Positions 8,147 through 16,967 of a stretch of 64,000 nucleotides of DNA are shown here, piece after piece. The first letter of the stretch is position 1; each line of letters starts with the position of its first letter. Origin of the DNA: Clostridiales bacterium. GTDB taxonomy: Bacteria; Bacillota; Limnochordia; Darwinibacteriales; B1SED10-159. The stretch spans positions 26,164 through 90,163 of the forward strand of contig PWMW01000187.1 of the NCBI GenBank assembly GCA_003559095.1. The letters are read 5' to 3'. The notes below the pieces were generated by a model. It saw only the letters and a list, made by a program, of their open reading frames with translations, was not told the origin of the DNA and did no database searches. The position numbers and the translations under genes are program-made.

Positions 8147-8980
8147 TCATCCGAGGTTGACTGGGGCTTTGGTCCGGGCCGACTCCAAACGTGCCAACCA
8201 AGTGTCCGGGATGAAAACCTGTCCCAGAAAGATCTGATCCTTGCCGCCCGGACCGTGGCAATCCGAGCCGCCGACGGGAGCCAGTTGGTACTCTTGAGCC
8301 AGCTGCCAATAACGTCGTTGATCCTCAGCAGAATGTGCTGAGTGAATTACCTCGATGCCGGTCAGTCCAGCATCTACCAGGTACGGTATTAAGCTGTCGT
8401 TGTTCATTAAGGCGGGGTGAGCCAGGCATGCCAAGCCACCAGCCTCCGACAGTGCCTGCACCGCTTCTGCTGGTTCAATCTTGGCCCGAGGCACATAGGC
8501 GGGCCGGCCCAACCCCAGCCAGCGGGCAAATGCTTCCTTCTTGGTTTGACAGTATCCGGCCTTCTGCAGTGCGGCAGCGATGTGCACTCTCCCGCAAGCA
8601 GCGTCACCGGCCTCAGCCTCAACGGCCGCCACTGTAATGGGAAATCCCAATGCAATTAAACGCTCGACCATGGCTGCCGTTCGCACCGCCCGTTCTGCGC
8701 GCAGCCTTGCCAAGAGTTCCAGCAGCGGTCGGTGTTCATAGTCAATCCAATAGCCCAGAATGTGTACTTCTGAGCCACGATAGTCGGAACTCAACTCAAT
8801 GCCAGGAATCATGGTCACGGAGTCAGGCATATGGGCCAGAGCAGTCCTAAGCCCACCCACAGTATCATGGTCCGTTACAGCGATAGCAGCTAGGCCCCGC
8901 TTTGCAGCTTCACGACCGATGGCAGCCGGTGTCCAACGTCCGTCAGACGCCGTCGTATGAATGTGCAGATCAACGCTCAT
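8147..8980 (-). CDS. PHP-domain phosphoesterase (nucleoside 3',5'-bisphosphate phosphatase / RNase AM type)
   Basis: The 277-residue product starts best at the ATG of MSVDLHIHTTASDG, which has GAAAGGA upstream. The ORF-track start 21 codons earlier would leave an unconserved tail. Metal-binding motifs of the PHP family are all visible: HIHTTASDG, then VTDHDTVGG, then GIELSSDYRGSEVHILGY. CLAHPALMN and GGSDCHGP complete the set. Members of this group (YciV/Rnm) hydrolyse 3',5'-nucleoside bisphosphates or short RNA 5' ends. It ends the phosphatase-xerD-deoB-pdp run, 63 bp after pdp. The exact substrate is inferred from the family. Confidence 0.85.
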   Translation of the reverse strand: MSVDLHIHTTASDGRWTPAAIGREAAKRGLAAIAVTDHDTVGGLRTALAHMPDSVTMIPGIELSSDYRGSEVHILGYWIDYEHRPLLELLARLRAERAVRTAAMVERLIALGFPITVAAVEAEAGDAACGRVHIAAALQKAGYCQTKKEAFARWLGLGRPAYVPRAKIEPAEAVQALSEAGGLACLAHPALMNNDSLIPYLVDAGLTGIEVIHSAHSAEDQRRYWQLAQEYQLAPVGGSDCHGPGGKDQIFLGQVFIPDTWLARLESARTKAPVNLG

Positions 8981-9043
8981 GGTACGGGTACGTCCTTTCG
9001 TCACAGAATCTCCGCCGGCCCGGTTACCGCTTCCAGGGCACAT

Positions 9044-10363
9044 TTAATCCAAATCTTCAGGGCTGATCCTGGCAAAGATGTGCGGCTGCTGTGCGGGAGC
9101 CTTATCTCCGAGTTCAAAGGCCCTGTTCACCCGCTGCTTGGCCACGGCTGCTGCATCACGGTCGCGAGCATGAACATATGCTAAGACGCCACCGTCTTGA
9201 ACAGCGTCACCCACCTTCTTCACCAACTGGAGACCGACTTCGGGATAGATCACACTCTCCTTGGTGGAGCGGCCGGCACCTAATGTCATGGCTGTGAGGC
9301 CCAGTTCCAGCGGATCCATGCCTATCACAAAGCCGGCCTGGGAAGCTGTCACCGACTCTACAATCTCTGCCTGCGGCAGTATGCTGGTATCGGCGATCAC
9401 CTTGGCATCGCCGCCCTGGGCAGCAATCATAGCGCCGAAACGCTCGAGGGCCTCACCGGACCGCAGTTTGGCCATCATCAAATCTGCGGCCTCATCAGCA
9501 TCGGCACAGCGATCGGCCAGGAGGAGCATCTCCGTGCCTAAGGCCAAACACAGCTCCAGAAGATCGTTAGGTCCGTTCCCCTGCAGAGCAGCCACAGCCT
9601 CGTTTACCTCAAGGGCATTGCCGATGGCCAAGCCCAAAGGTTGTGACATGTCCGTGACCAGTGCCACTGTCCGCCGACTTACATTGCGGCCTATAGCCAC
9701 CATCGTTCTGGCCAACGCCTGGGCATCGTCCAACTGGGCCATGAATGCACCGCGTCCAGTTTTGACGTCCAAGACAAATCCGTCGGCGCCGGCGGCGATC
9801 TTTTTGCTCATGATGGATGAGGCGATTAAGGGAATGGACTCCACGGTGGCGGTGACATCGCGCAGGGCATACAGCAGTTTGTCGGCGGGAGCCAGGGCCG
9901 CAGTCTGCCCCATGACCGCAGCCTTAATCGAGTTCACCTGTTGGATGAACTGGTTGTTCGTCAAGTCAGTACGGAATCCAGGAATACTTTCCAGTTTATC
10001 AATGGTCCCACCGGTGTGTCCGAGTCCACGCCCGGACATCTTGGCCACAGGCACGCCGCAGCTGGCCACCCAGGGAGCCAACACCAGGGTTGTGGTGTCA
10101 CCTACCCCACCGGTAGAATGCTTGTCAATCTTGGCACCTTCGATGGCTGACAAGTCTAGGACCTCGCCGGAATGGACCATACTCATGGTAAGATCCGCCG
10201 TTTCGGCTTCGCTCATGCCTTGAAAGTAGATAGCCATGCACAGGGCAGCCATCTGGTAATCCGGAAGGGAGCCCTTCGTATACTCTTCGATCAAGTACTG
10301 GATTTCTTCTGTGCTCAGAGCGTGACCTTGCCGCTTTTTCAGAATTAGGTCATATGCCCGCAT
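9044..10363 (-). CDS. pdp: Pyrimidine-nucleoside phosphorylase (thymidine/uridine phosphorylase)
   Basis: The enzyme splits pyrimidine nucleosides with phosphate to give the base and (deoxy)ribose 1-phosphate. I place the start at the ATG of MRAYDLILKKRQG, preceded by AAGGGGTGA at suitable spacing; the ORF-track start 69 codons upstream overlaps deoB out of frame. The 439-residue length is normal. The family signature is clear: IDKHSTGGVGDTTTLVLAP, the phosphate-binding SGRGLGHTGGT, and DVKTGRGAFM. The C-terminal domain has MTLGAGRSTKESVI. It starts 7 bp after the deoB stop, so sugar phosphate made here is passed to DeoB. The ORF could equally be called deoA; Pdp is the usual form in firmicutes. 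Confidence 0.95.
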   Translation of the reverse strand: MRAYDLILKKRQGHALSTEEIQYLIEEYTKGSLPDYQMAALCMAIYFQGMSEAETADLTMSMVHSGEVLDLSAIEGAKIDKHSTGGVGDTTTLVLAPWVASCGVPVAKMSGRGLGHTGGTIDKLESIPGFRTDLTNNQFIQQVNSIKAAVMGQTAALAPADKLLYALRDVTATVESIPLIASSIMSKKIAAGADGFVLDVKTGRGAFMAQLDDAQALARTMVAIGRNVSRRTVALVTDMSQPLGLAIGNALEVNEAVAALQGNGPNDLLELCLALGTEMLLLADRCADADEAADLMMAKLRSGEALERFGAMIAAQGGDAKVIADTSILPQAEIVESVTASQAGFVIGMDPLELGLTAMTLGAGRSTKESVIYPEVGLQLVKKVGDAVQDGGVLAYVHARDRDAAAVAKQRVNRAFELGDKAPAQQPHIFARISPEDLD

Positions 10364-10370
10364 AGTCCGG

Positions 10371-11549
10371 TCACCCCTTCTGCACGTCGGTCCAAAAGCT
10401 TGTTCCGTGAACACGAGCGCCGACAGCAAAGATCTCTGCCAGTGTTTTTGCCACATCGGCAAAGGTTGAGCGAACTCCCAAATCCACGGATTGGATCTGA
10501 TCGCCAAATACCAAGAGCGGAACATACTCCCGCGAATGATCCGTGCTGCTTGTGGTGGGGTCACATCCATGATCGGCCAAGATGATCAATACGTCGGCAG
10601 GCTTCATAGCCTCGAAGATTTCGGGCAGACGTTGGTCAAACTCTTCTAGTCCCCGTCCGTAATTGTGGGGATCGTTGCGATGTCCCCAAAGCATGTCAAA
10701 GTCCACCAAGTTAGCGAAGATGAGACTGGGCGCCGGCGAACTGTGCATGAACTGCAGCGTTTTATCTACTGTGTCCATGTTGTTTTTTGTTTTCAGTTTT
10801 TCCGAAATGCCGCGGCCAGCAAAGATGTCCCAAATCTTACCAACGCCGAGGACGGGAATATCTTGTTCAACCAAAGTGTCGAGAATCGTGGTTCCCGTGG
10901 GTGCGAGACTGAAGTCCCGTCGACGACTGGTGCGCTGAAAACTGCCGGGCTCGCCAACAAACGGACGGGCAATGACGCGGCCTACAGCATGCTCCCCTTG
11001 CAGCTGATTCCGGGCTGTTTCACACCAATCATAGAGGGTGTCGATGCTGACCACATCCTCGTGGGCAGCGATTTGGAACACGCTGTCAGCGGACGTGTAC
11101 ACGATAGGATAGCCGGTTCGCATGTGTTCAGACCCTAACTCCTCGATAATGGCCGTTCCCGACGCGGGCTTATTGCCCAAGACATCCTCCACGCCAATGG
11201 CTGTGCAGAACGCACCCAAGACATCGGCGGGGAATCCTTCGGGATACGTGGGAAACGGCTCCTGCAACTGCAGTCCCGCGATCTCCCAATGGCCAGTGGT
11301 GGTATCCTTGCCTTTGCTGGCTTCTGCCATCTTGCCCCAAGCGCCCCGGGGTGCAGGTACGGCGGGAACGCCCTTAACGGGTATGATGTTGCCCAGTCCC
11401 AGTTCAGCCAAGTTGGGCAGGTTAAGTCCACCGGTGGCCTCAGCCACGTTGCCCAAGGTATTACTGCCCTGATCCCCGTAATCTGCGGCATCGGGCATTG
11501 CGCCGACGCCTACACTATCCAAAACGATTAAGATCACTCGTCTCATCAT
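10371..11549 (-). CDS. deoB: Phosphopentomutase
   Basis: DeoB converts (deoxy)ribose 1-phosphate to the 5-phosphate, the step after nucleoside phosphorolysis. The 392-residue product has the alkaline-phosphatase-fold metal motifs: [16 protein letters not shown] at the N-terminus, [11 protein letters not shown] with the threonine that is phosphorylated, and [33 protein letters not shown] completes the set. Its ATG overlaps the xerD stop by 4 bp (ATGA), and pdp follows 7 bp downstream. The xerD-deoB-phosphorylase order is common in firmicutes. Confidence 0.97.
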   Translation of the reverse strand: MMRRVILIVLDSVGVGAMPDAADYGDQGSNTLGNVAEATGGLNLPNLAELGLGNIIPVKGVPAVPAPRGAWGKMAEASKGKDTTTGHWEIAGLQLQEPFPTYPEGFPADVLGAFCTAIGVEDVLGNKPASGTAIIEELGSEHMRTGYPIVYTSADSVFQIAAHEDVVSIDTLYDWCETARNQLQGEHAVGRVIARPFVGEPGSFQRTSRRRDFSLAPTGTTILDTLVEQDIPVLGVGKIWDIFAGRGISEKLKTKNNMDTVDKTLQFMHSSPAPSLIFANLVDFDMLWGHRNDPHNYGRGLEEFDQRLPEIFEAMKPADVLIILADHGCDPTTSSTDHSREYVPLLVFGDQIQSVDLGVRSTFADVAKTLAEIFAVGARVHGTSFWTDVQKG

Positions 11550-12451
11550 TCATCCTCCAATTCCGACCTTGGGTGCGCCTGCCGATATATGCTGCGCAGG
11601 TGGTCCTTGTTCAAATGCGTGTATATCTGGGTAGTGGAGATATCTGCATGTCCCAGCATTTCCTGTACTGAACGCAGATCGGCCCCACCAGTCAGTAAAT
11701 GCGTAGCAAAGGAATGCCGCAGTGTATGGGGCGTCAGCGGAAACGCGAGGTGCATCTGCATCCCATACTGCTTCAGCAGCTTCCAAAAACCCTGCCGCGT
11801 CAGACGAGAACCGCGCACACTGAGGAACAAGGCCCGCTCATGGCTGCGCTGCGGTCGCACCAGCCGCGGGCGTCCCTGGTGCACATATTGGAGCACCGCC
11901 TTTTGGGCGTGGCGACCCACGGGCACCAGGCGCTCCTTGCTGCCTTTACCCAGGCAGCGAACATATCCCATGTCGTCAATATCTCCCATATTCAAATTCA
12001 AAAGTTCGGAAACACGCAGTCCTGTACCATAGCCCATCTCCAAGAGCGCTCGATCCCGCAGTCCCGTAGGTTTTTCTGTACGGCAAGACTCCAGCAGCTG
12101 CTCCACCTGTTCGAGAGATAGTACGTTGGGTAGTTTTTGGCTGCGAGTCGGGGTCGTTAGAAAGGCTGTCGGGTTCTCCTCTACTAGCTCTTCCCGCTCC
12201 AGGTAGCCGAAGAATCCCCGCAGGGACGCGGCTCGCCGGGCAATGGTGGCAGTCTCACGGCCGTCGGCAACCAGATGGCGGAGATATTGCAAAATGTCTG
12301 TCTCACTGACATCAGCAAGCTCGAGACCGGATTCCTGACAGTGGTGGGCGAAGTGGTTCAAATCCCTGCCATAGGCCAGAAGGCTGTTCTCTGCGAGTCC
12401 TCGTTCCACAGTGAGATAGTTAATATAGTCGCCAACATGTTCAGGGTTCAA
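11546..12451 (-). CDS. xerD: Tyrosine recombinase XerD (chromosome dimer resolution)
   Basis: The 301-residue protein has an N-terminal SAM-like DNA-binding domain ([23 protein letters not shown]) and a tyrosine recombinase catalytic domain. The catalytic residues are all present: Arg in [11 protein letters not shown], Lys in [13 protein letters not shown], His-x-x-Arg in [14 protein letters not shown], His in [14 protein letters not shown] with the nucleophilic Tyr. Size, completeness and housekeeping context argue for XerD acting at dif rather than a phage or transposon integrase. It overlaps the phosphatase gene upstream and deoB downstream by 4 bp each. Confidence 0.94.
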   Translation of the reverse strand: MNPEHVGDYINYLTVERGLAENSLLAYGRDLNHFAHHCQESGLELADVSETDILQYLRHLVADGRETATIARRAASLRGFFGYLEREELVEENPTAFLTTPTRSQKLPNVLSLEQVEQLLESCRTEKPTGLRDRALLEMGYGTGLRVSELLNLNMGDIDDMGYVRCLGKGSKERLVPVGRHAQKAVLQYVHQGRPRLVRPQRSHERALFLSVRGSRLTRQGFWKLLKQYGMQMHLAFPLTPHTLRHSFATHLLTGGADLRSVQEMLGHADISTTQIYTHLNKDHLRSIYRQAHPRSELEDE

Positions 12452-13086
12452 TGCCCGATCACCTCCTGGCGCTGCAGGTGGGATGTGTCGTTAATGGAGC
12501 GAATGGACCAGTGTACACCTTCGCTGTCTGTAGCAGCGGCTAACTCTGATAACGAAGTATTGTACATGCGGAACCGATATGCCTCATCTAACGGTATGCC
12601 AAGGATGCTGCAGAAGACCAACCGCATAGCCCCCCCGTGAGAAACCACGGCGATGGTTTCTCCGGCATGGGTCCGCGCTAGACCTCCTAGGGCAGCCAGC
12701 ATGCGATCCTGGACGGCATGGGGACTCTCGGCCCCTGGAATCGCAGCCTGCCCCGCTGCGGAGTAGCGCTGCCGGAAAAGATCCGGATACACCTGTTTGA
12801 TCTCATCGCGGGTGAGCCCTTCCCAGACGCCAAAGTGCGTTTCGCGCAGGCGCGGGTCTTTGGGAACGTCTAGACCATGGTATTGTGCTATGGTCACCGC
12901 GGTTTGGTGCGCTCGGTTCAAATCACTGCTGTAGATGGCAGCCAAAGGGAAGTTCTGCAGGCGCTTTCCGAGAAAACCAGCCTGCCGCAAACCTTGCTCT
13001 GATAATTCAATGTCCATCTGTCCCTGATAGCGGGCCTGTTGGTTCCAAGGAGTTTCGCCATGTCGAATTAGGTAAATGGTGCCCAA
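12448..13086 (-). CDS. Histidine phosphatase family protein (phosphoglycerate-mutase-like)
   Basis: The 212-residue product opens with the active-site motif LIRHGETPWNQQARYQG and carries the second catalytic histidine in VVSHGGAMRLV. The acid residue lies in LRETHFGVWEGLT. This is the CobC/GpmB/PhoE group, whose substrates range from alpha-ribazole phosphate to 3-phosphoglycerate and cannot be told from motifs. It is first in the operon with xerD, deoB and pdp, and overlaps xerD by 4 bp, so a role in sugar-phosphate handling is possible but unproven. Confidence 0.88.
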   Translation of the reverse strand: MGTIYLIRHGETPWNQQARYQGQMDIELSEQGLRQAGFLGKRLQNFPLAAIYSSDLNRAHQTAVTIAQYHGLDVPKDPRLRETHFGVWEGLTRDEIKQVYPDLFRQRYSAAGQAAIPGAESPHAVQDRMLAALGGLARTHAGETIAVVSHGGAMRLVFCSILGIPLDEAYRFRMYNTSLSELAAATDSEGVHWSIRSINDTSHLQRQEVIGH

Positions 13087-13157
13087 GATCCCGCCCCCTT
13101 AGCTGGAAGTTCGTGGCTGGCAGGTTCGATTCCAATGCGAAGTTAGCCTCCACCAGC

Positions 13158-13191
13158 GATGACGTTGATCGAAAACTCGTCATCCATTATA
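13158..13191 (-). promoter_or_regulatory. Candidate promoter -10 and inverted repeat ahead of the phosphatase-xerD-deo operon
   Basis: A perfect TATAAT lies at 13186-13191 on the minus strand. The sequence 17-18 bp upstream (GATTCC) is a poor -35. Immediately downstream is an inverted repeat GATGACG-N13-CGTCATC (13158-13184), in the position of an operator or early-leader hairpin. The start codon of the phosphatase lies about 70 bp further on. Confidence 0.45.
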
Positions 13192-13242
13192 AATTCCCGC
13201 TTCAACAAGGAATCTCCTGCCCACAGTCCCTGGACGGCAAGA

Positions 13243-13274
13243 CCGAACCGGAGAGATTGCCCTCCCCGGTCCGG
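13243..13274 (-). terminator. Long hairpin after the 2-oxoacid oxidoreductase operon
   Basis: CCGGACCGGGGAG and CTCTCCGGTTCGG can form a 13-pair stem (two or three G-U pairs) with a 6-base loop, 16 bases past the gamma-subunit stop. No strong T run follows (TCTTGCC), so it may be a weak terminator or a 3'-end stabiliser. Confidence 0.55.
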
Positions 13275-13289
13275 TGGTCCAAAGCACGC

Positions 13290-13820
13290 CTATTGGTACT
13301 GACGACCCTTACTCAAGGCTTCCATGTTGAGGGGAATCAACCGGTGGTGCCGGGCTGGCAGCACGGTCTTTAGCGAATCTTCGATAGACTGCAGCGAGAC
13401 CAGCTTGGTGGCCTCGATAAAGCATCCCAAGGCCACTAGGTTGGCAATCCGGGAATTGCCCAGTTCCTCCGCCACATCTGTGGCTGGAACAGCAATCACC
13501 TTGACATCCGAGCGTGTGGGTGCCTGATCAATCAATGATGAATTGTAAATCAACAGACCCCCGGGTCTCACCGTGTCCTCGAAACGTTCGAGGGACGGCA
13601 GGTTCATGACAATGGCGGTGTCAGATTGGTTCACCATGGGCGAACCAATGTCCTCTTCGCTGACAACCACCGCGCAGTTACAGGTACCACCCCGTTGTTC
13701 GGGGCCGTAGGACGGAAACCAGGTGACATCCTTCCCTTCCAGCATACCGGCGGTAGCCAAGAGCTGACCTAAGACCAAGACTCCTTGACCGCCAAACCCA
13801 GCGACCAGCAACTCATGCAT
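13290..13820 (-). CDS. 2-oxoacid:ferredoxin oxidoreductase, gamma subunit
   Basis: The 176-residue product starts at the ATG of MHELLVAGFGGQGV, preceded by AAAGGGGGCGAA and overlapping the beta-subunit stop by 8 bp; the longer ORF-track start is unlikely. The GFGGQGVLVLGQLLA motif and SYGPEQRGGTCNCAVVVS are characteristic of the gamma domain of PFOR-type enzymes of the KorC/VorA type. It is one of four separate subunits (ferredoxin, alpha, beta, gamma) encoded in a row. The complex oxidises a 2-oxoacid to the acyl-CoA and reduces ferredoxin. Confidence 0.92.
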   Translation of the reverse strand: MHELLVAGFGGQGVLVLGQLLATAGMLEGKDVTWFPSYGPEQRGGTCNCAVVVSEEDIGSPMVNQSDTAIVMNLPSLERFEDTVRPGGLLIYNSSLIDQAPTRSDVKVIAVPATDVAEELGNSRIANLVALGCFIEATKLVSLQSIEDSLKTVLPARHHRLIPLNMEALSKGRQYQ

Positions 13821-14571
13821 TTGCTTCGCCCCCTTTGTCCGGACTTCGGAACTCACCCAAAGGATAATAAGGTACCATATTCTCGCGAACCCAAGCCAAG
13901 GCCTCATTAGGCTCCATACCCCAGTTCACTGGGCATGTTGAGAGGACCTCCACCATGGCAAAGCCCTGATGGTTTTTCTGCACTTCGAAGGCTTTATGGA
14001 TGGCCTTTTTTGCCTGGAGTACATGCTTGGCATCATGGGTGGAAACACGGGCAATGTACGAGGCACCGGGAAGGGTTGCCAGCATTTCCGACATCTTGAT
14101 GGGGTAACCGGTGGTTTCGACACAGCGTCCCAGCGGTGAAGTGGCGGTCTTCTGCCCCACCAATGTTGTGGGAGCCATCTGGCCGCTGGTCATGCCGTAG
14201 ATTGCGTTATTGACAAAAATTACCGTGATATTCTCGCTGCGGGCCGCAGCGTGCACGATTTCGGCGGTACCGATGGAAGCCAAATCACCATCACCTTGGT
14301 AGGTGAAGACCATGCGATCGGGAAGAACACGTTTGATGCCAGTGGCCACAGCAGGAGCGCGGCCGTGGGCTGCCTGCTGCATGTCGCAGTTCAAGTACTT
14401 GTAAGCAAAGACGGAGCAGCCGACGCTGGCTACGCCCACCGTTTTGTCCAAGATGTCGTGGTTATCAATGGCCTCAGCCACCAAACGATGAATAATGCCA
14501 TGGGTACAGCCCGGACAGTAATGAAAGGGAATTTCAGCTAAGGCCTTCGGCCTTTGGAAAACGGTTTTCAT
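13813..14571 (-). CDS. 2-oxoacid:ferredoxin oxidoreductase, beta subunit (thiamine diphosphate binding)
   Basis: The 252-residue subunit binds thiamine diphosphate: the motif GDGDLASIGTAEIVHAA, then NITVIFVNNAIYGMTSGQ, is the ThDP/Mg site. The N-terminal YCPGCTHGIIHRL and VGCSVFAYKYLNCD supply cysteines typical of the KorB/VorC group. The start overlaps the alpha-subunit stop by 4 bp. It is a housekeeping anaerobic enzyme whose substrate (2-oxoglutarate or branched-chain 2-oxoacid) is set mainly by neighbouring genes here, which point to branched-chain acids. Confidence 0.94.
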   Translation of the reverse strand: MKTVFQRPKALAEIPFHYCPGCTHGIIHRLVAEAIDNHDILDKTVGVASVGCSVFAYKYLNCDMQQAAHGRAPAVATGIKRVLPDRMVFTYQGDGDLASIGTAEIVHAAARSENITVIFVNNAIYGMTSGQMAPTTLVGQKTATSPLGRCVETTGYPIKMSEMLATLPGASYIARVSTHDAKHVLQAKKAIHKAFEVQKNHQGFAMVEVLSTCPVNWGMEPNEALAWVRENMVPYYPLGEFRSPDKGGEANA

Positions 14572-15632
14572 GATGGGCTGCCTCCTTTACTGAAGAGCTC
14601 TTCAACTCGCTGCACCAGTTCTTCGGGGTCGGGAACCATGCCACCCATTCGATTGTGGAAATGCACCGGAACCCGTCCGTTGACTATCAAGCGCACATCT
14701 TCAACCATCTGACCAGCGCTCAACTCAACCACCAGCAGAGGCGTTCCTTTGGCAGCCAACTCTGCGATGGGCGGTTCTGGGAAGGGGAAGACCGTTTTTG
14801 GTCGGATCAACCCGAGGCGAAGTCCGCGTTTTCTGGCCATCTGCACAGCTGTTTTGGCTACCCGAGCTACGATGCCGTAGGCAACAATGACCAGCTCGGC
14901 GTCGTCGGTGTCTGTGGCCTCCCAGCGCATTTCTTCCGCCGCAATCCGGCGGTACTTGTCAGTCAGCTGGAAGTTCTTCTGTTCGAAGGACTCGGGAATG
15001 ATGTCCAAGGTTGTGATCACATTCTGCGGACGACCGCTGGCTCCTGTGGTGGCCCAGGGTTTATCCACAACGGGAAGTTCGCCATTGTGAAATTCCACGG
15101 GTTCCATCATCTGACCCAAGATTCCATCGCCCATGATCATAACGGGGTTATTCCATTTTTCCGCCAGAAAAAAGGCATCGCGGGCCATGTCGGCCATCTC
15201 CTGTACGGACCCAGGGGTAAGCACGATCATACGATAATCGCCGTGACCCCCGCCTTTAACGGCTTGGAAGTAATCGCCCTGGGCCGGATGGATTCCACCC
15301 AGACCTGGTCCACAGCGAACAATGTTTACGATTACACACGGAAGTTCGGCCCCAGCGATATAGGATATACCTTCGGTTTTGAGGCTGATGCCAGGACTTG
15401 AAGACGATGTCATCACCCGAGCCCCGGCCCCAGCGGCACCATAGACCATGTTGATGGCCGCAACTTCGCTTTCAGCCTGCAGAAATACACCTTCGTGTTC
15501 TGGAAGATGCTCAGACATATAGGCGGGGATTTCATTCTGCGGTGTGATGGGATAACCGAAAAAGGCTTTGCAGCCAGCGCGAATAGCGCCTTCGGCTAGA
15601 GCTTCGTTTCCTTTCATTAACACTTTTGCCAT
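14568..15632 (-). CDS. vorB: 2-oxoacid:ferredoxin oxidoreductase, alpha subunit (VorB/KorA type)
   Basis: The 354-residue protein has the alpha-subunit landmarks MKGNEALAEGAIRAGCKAFF, then GYPITPQNEIPAYM, and EAINMVYGAA-like QAESEVAAINMV. Next come TSSSSPGISLKTEGISY and a pyrophosphate-side domain. The C-terminal domain (LVVELSAGQMVEDVRLIVNG) is the transketolase-C-like CoA-side region. The stretch GPGLGGIHPAQGDYFQAVKGGGHGDY is what I associate with 3-methyl-2-oxobutanoate (VorB) enzymes. Neighbouring butyrate kinase and phosphotransbutyrylase genes support that substrate. 2-oxoglutarate specificity (KorA) remains possible. Confidence 0.9.
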   Translation of the reverse strand: MAKVLMKGNEALAEGAIRAGCKAFFGYPITPQNEIPAYMSEHLPEHEGVFLQAESEVAAINMVYGAAGAGARVMTSSSSPGISLKTEGISYIAGAELPCVIVNIVRCGPGLGGIHPAQGDYFQAVKGGGHGDYRMIVLTPGSVQEMADMARDAFFLAEKWNNPVMIMGDGILGQMMEPVEFHNGELPVVDKPWATTGASGRPQNVITTLDIIPESFEQKNFQLTDKYRRIAAEEMRWEATDTDDAELVIVAYGIVARVAKTAVQMARKRGLRLGLIRPKTVFPFPEPPIAELAAKGTPLLVVELSAGQMVEDVRLIVNGRVPVHFHNRMGGMVPDPEELVQRVEELFSKGGSPS

Positions 15633-15660
15633 GGGTGGTCACTCCTTTCAAACACTGGAA

Positions 15661-15873
15661 TTAGGCCCGCTCAACGGTAATCACTACGTCCGGACACATG
15701 GTTGCACACAGGGTGCAACCCGTGCATTTTTCTGGATGCACGGCAGTGACGGCGTGAAAGCCCTTGGCGTTGATGGGTTTTCCTAGTTCAAGAACGCCGT
15801 GCGGGCAGGCAGGGACACATAATCTGCAACCTTTACAGCGCTGTGTATCAATGATTACTTGACCTTTTGGCAT
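15661..15873 (-). CDS. 4Fe-4S ferredoxin subunit of the 2-oxoacid oxidoreductase
   Basis: The 70-residue product carries two complete CxxCxxCxxxCP motifs, CKGCRLCVPACP and CTGCTLCATMCP, each expected to bind one 4Fe-4S cluster. It is the delta (KorD/VorD-type) electron-transfer subunit and lies just ahead of the alpha, beta and gamma genes. Its start overlaps the end of the butyrate kinase gene by 19 bp, tying the enzyme complex to the acyl-phosphate pathway in one operon. Confidence 0.95.
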   Translation of the reverse strand: MPKGQVIIDTQRCKGCRLCVPACPHGVLELGKPINAKGFHAVTAVHPEKCTGCTLCATMCPDVVITVERA

Positions 15874-16955
15874 GGGATCAACCTCCCGGAAGGATATTGG
15901 CGAGGCTCTTCTTCACCAGAAAGGACACGGGTGCCCGCTTCGGCTAGAGCCTCCAATTCGTGTTCGCCAGGCAGTGTGATGTGCAGCCCGATCCAATCCG
16001 TATATTGGATGATGGCATGGCAGATCCGCTTGGAGTAGGCTAAGCCGCCAGTCAAAACCACAGCATCGCAGGGGCCATCCAGCGCCATGCGGGCCCGTCC
16101 GATTTCTTTGGCCGTTTGGTAGGCCATGGCATCGAGCAGCAGCGATACTTTTTCATCACCGGCATCGGCCCGTTGCTCCAGCTCGCGTCCATCATTGCTG
16201 CCAAGATGTGCCACTAAGCCACCTTTTCCCACCAACGAGCGGTACAACTGCTGTCGTTCTACGTCAGTACGGAAGATGTGTCGGATCAGTCCTGTTACGG
16301 GCAGTGTACCGCTGCGCTCAGGTGACATAGGCCCTTCACCGTCGAGGGCGTTGTTCACATCGACTACCTGGCCCCTGCGATGGGCGCCGACGGATATGCC
16401 GCCGCCCATGTGGACAACGATCAAGTTACATTGATCATACGCTTTACCCAACTGGGCAGCGGCGCGACGAGCCATGGCTTTTTGGTTCAATGCGTGGAAA
16501 ATGCTGCGTCGCGGGATGTTGGGGTGGCCGCTGAACCGTGCTACTGGCTGCAGTTCATCCACCACCACCGGATCAGCCACGAAAGCGGGAACATTCCACT
16601 GCGTACTGTATTCCTGAGCCATGATCGCAGCCAGATTGGATGCATGGGTGCCGTATCTACAGGTGCGTAGGTCCGTTAGCAGACGTTCATTGAGCGGATA
16701 TGTTCCGCTGGGAATGGGCTGCAGCAGACCACCTCGGGCCATGACGGCGTCGAAGGCATGCTCCAGAGCCCCTTCCTCCCGCAGCCATTGGTCGACCATG
16801 GCCTTGCGGTAGGCCAACTGCTCCATGATGTGACCGAACTGACTGAGCTCAGCTGCATCATGTGTAATTGTTGTCTTCAAGCTGCAGTGGCCTTTGTCAA
16901 ACACCGCTGCTTTGGTGCTAGTGGAACCGGGATTGAGCACTAAAAGTCGATACAT
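15855..16955 (-). CDS. buk: Butyrate kinase (second copy in operon)
   Basis: The 366-residue product belongs to the acetate/butyrate kinase family. It has the N-terminal phosphate loop LVLNPGSTSTKAAVF, ARGGLLQPIPSGTY, the nucleotide loop VHMGGGISVGAHRRG, and the adenosine-site TGGLAYSKRIC. The C-terminus GEHELEALAEAGTRVLSGEE is also typical. All catalytic segments look intact. It makes ATP from butyryl-, isobutyryl- or isovaleryl-phosphate. A paralogue (17864-18913) lies on the other side of ptb; the two differ clearly in sequence, so this is not a recent duplication. Confidence 0.93.
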   Translation of the reverse strand: MYRLLVLNPGSTSTKAAVFDKGHCSLKTTITHDAAELSQFGHIMEQLAYRKAMVDQWLREEGALEHAFDAVMARGGLLQPIPSGTYPLNERLLTDLRTCRYGTHASNLAAIMAQEYSTQWNVPAFVADPVVVDELQPVARFSGHPNIPRRSIFHALNQKAMARRAAAQLGKAYDQCNLIVVHMGGGISVGAHRRGQVVDVNNALDGEGPMSPERSGTLPVTGLIRHIFRTDVERQQLYRSLVGKGGLVAHLGSNDGRELEQRADAGDEKVSLLLDAMAYQTAKEIGRARMALDGPCDAVVLTGGLAYSKRICHAIIQYTDWIGLHITLPGEHELEALAEAGTRVLSGEEEPRQYPSGRLIPCQKVK

Positions 16956-16967
16956 GATGGCCTCCCT

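Noticed and set aside
9261-10223. 320-codon plus-strand ORF antisense to pdp
   Set aside because: It is a mirror of the well-supported phosphorylase gene; composition is Ala/Ser/Arg-rich and no motif is seen.
11546-12451. Phage or transposon integrase
   Set aside because: The recombinase is full length, embedded in a housekeeping operon by 4 bp overlaps, and no attachment site or mobile gene is nearby.
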